Shown here piece after piece: positions 31,530-32,090 of a stretch of 32,090 bases of DNA. The position numbers were made by a program, and so were the translations under genes. The stretch comes from Blastomyces gilchristii SLH14081 (lineage: Eukaryota; Ascomycota; Eurotiomycetes; Onygenales; Ajellomycetaceae): positions 262,292 through 294,381 of the forward strand of contig NW_003101644.1 of assembly GCF_000003855.2 (NCBI RefSeq). Reading direction: 5' to 3'. The stretch's first letter is position 1. Each line of letters begins with the position of its first letter. Below the pieces are notes generated by a model. That model had not been told where the DNA came from and searched no databases. It saw only the letters and a list, made by a program, of their open reading frames with translations.

Positions 31530-32090
31530 TTTCCCTGCTTTATCAAGACTTCTTCATAGTTATCTTCTGAATCTTTCTTCAATACAATATAGTTGACGCG
31601 GACAGGCGCTGATTCATTCTTTAAATAAGAAGATACTGATCTTTCTCTTGAGTGAGGAGATATGTAGACTGATCAGTAGTTGAAAGTGATGTATTCTGAT
31701 TGATTACAATTAATGCACATCTCTTGTTGATATCAGTCAGTGACTTCTTCAGAAGTGATCTCAGAAACTCAGAAGTCTATTCAAATAGTGAAGACTCTTG
31801 CTTATATATAGATATTCAAGTTTACTCAATTCATGATATCTGCATCATTGTTGTTATTTCTCAGTACAGGTGTATAAGTGACTGAGATGTAATGTCTTCT
31901 GTCACTGTTCTGTATACTCTTGAGCTTGATAAGACAGTTGTTTAATGTCTGAAGTTGTATGCAGAAATCTTCATAAGTCTGGTCTTTGTCTACACTTACA
32001 AGAGTCTGTAAGAGTTCAAAAGTTAATATCTTCTTAAGCATGCTAATCTTTATTCAATTCTCTCAAGATTGATCATCTGCTTCTAGAATC
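31523..32090 (-). pseudogene. gag: E3 gag, 3' part
   Basis: Gag enters from the right edge. 'MLKKILTFELLQTL' starts at 32041, and a stop-free stretch runs to 31826. The zinc knuckle (31676-31717) keeps the first two Cys, while His and the last Cys are now Tyr. Two 9-residue repeats follow ('SPHSRERSV', 'SSYLKNESA'). The stop is TAG (31523-31525), one codon after the slippery heptamer and GAG. Confidence 0.87.
31529..31535 (-). promoter_or_regulatory. candidate -1 ribosomal frameshift heptamer GGGAAAA
   Basis: In the gag frame it reads CAG GGA AAA GAG TAG, so the heptamer is split G GGA AAA, the X XXY YYZ form of eukaryotic -1 slippery sites. A -1 slip enters exactly the pol phase. The gag terminator follows one codon later. 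A stimulatory RNA structure was not assessed. Confidence 0.6.

Larger units (their letters stand above)
27540..32090 (-). mobile_element. E3: Ty3/Gypsy chromovirus, family A, 5' end outside the window
   Basis: A third family-A copy in the same orientation as E2. The 3' LTR, full pol and the 3' half of gag are present. The upstream gag, primer-binding site and 5' LTR lie beyond the right edge (roughly 1.2 kb missing by comparison with E2). The gag-pol junction and part of gag retain CG and GGG lost in the other copies. Its target duplication cannot be checked here. Confidence 0.93.

Noticed and set aside
31700..31885. Plus-strand open frame at the right end
   Set aside because: Antisense to E3 gag, which has a recognisable zinc knuckle there.

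Overview
The window is a transposon graveyard from what looks like a filamentous fungus, most likely an ascomycete. It is very AT-rich and almost free of CG, CC and GG dinucleotides over long stretches. Nearly every coding frame is riddled with stops of the kind made by C:G to T:A change (TGG or CGA to TGA, CAA to TAA, CAG to TAG). Frames nevertheless stay in register for kilobases. This is the signature of a RIP-like hypermutation of repeated DNA. I see no intact host gene, rRNA, tRNA or CRISPR array.

Layout. 1-1911: 5'-truncated, minus-strand LINE of the Tad1 type (reverse transcriptase plus RNase H), running off the left edge. 1912-2075: a short island of normal, CG-containing DNA. 2076-7862 (+): element E1, a Ty3/Gypsy chromovirus of 'family A'. 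7863-11184 and 17062-19319: old AT-rich relic DNA. 11185-17056 (-): element E2, a second family-A copy with 361-bp LTRs and perfect target duplications AGTAC. 19325-26579 (+): element E4, a different chromovirus ('family B') with 258-bp LTRs and perfect target duplications CTTTC. It is inserted into an older minus-strand degraded reading frame that resumes at 26585-27359. 27432-27530: ATA/ATG microsatellite. 27540-32090 (-): element E3, a third family-A copy, cut by the right edge inside gag.

How the parts work together. In family A, gag (capsid plus CCHC zinc knuckle) is followed by protease, reverse transcriptase, RNase H, integrase and a C-terminal chromodomain. The pol stop codon abuts the 3' LTR. 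In all three copies pol lies in the -1 frame relative to gag, and the switch falls on a candidate slippery heptamer (GGGAAAA, still intact in E3) just before the gag stop. Family B instead encodes gag and pol in one continuous frame of about 1,640 codons. Both families seem to use self-priming: the sequence next to the 5' LTR is complementary to a stretch inside the LTR near the expected transcript start, as in Tf1/sushi elements. In family A this pairing shows a compensatory change between E1 and E2.

The family-A copies form a decay series. E2 still has the zinc-knuckle ligands, the protease DSG and the RT YLDD. E3 has lost some of these, and in E1 all four zinc ligands have become Tyr. All assignments come from reading the sequence by eye; no database search was run.
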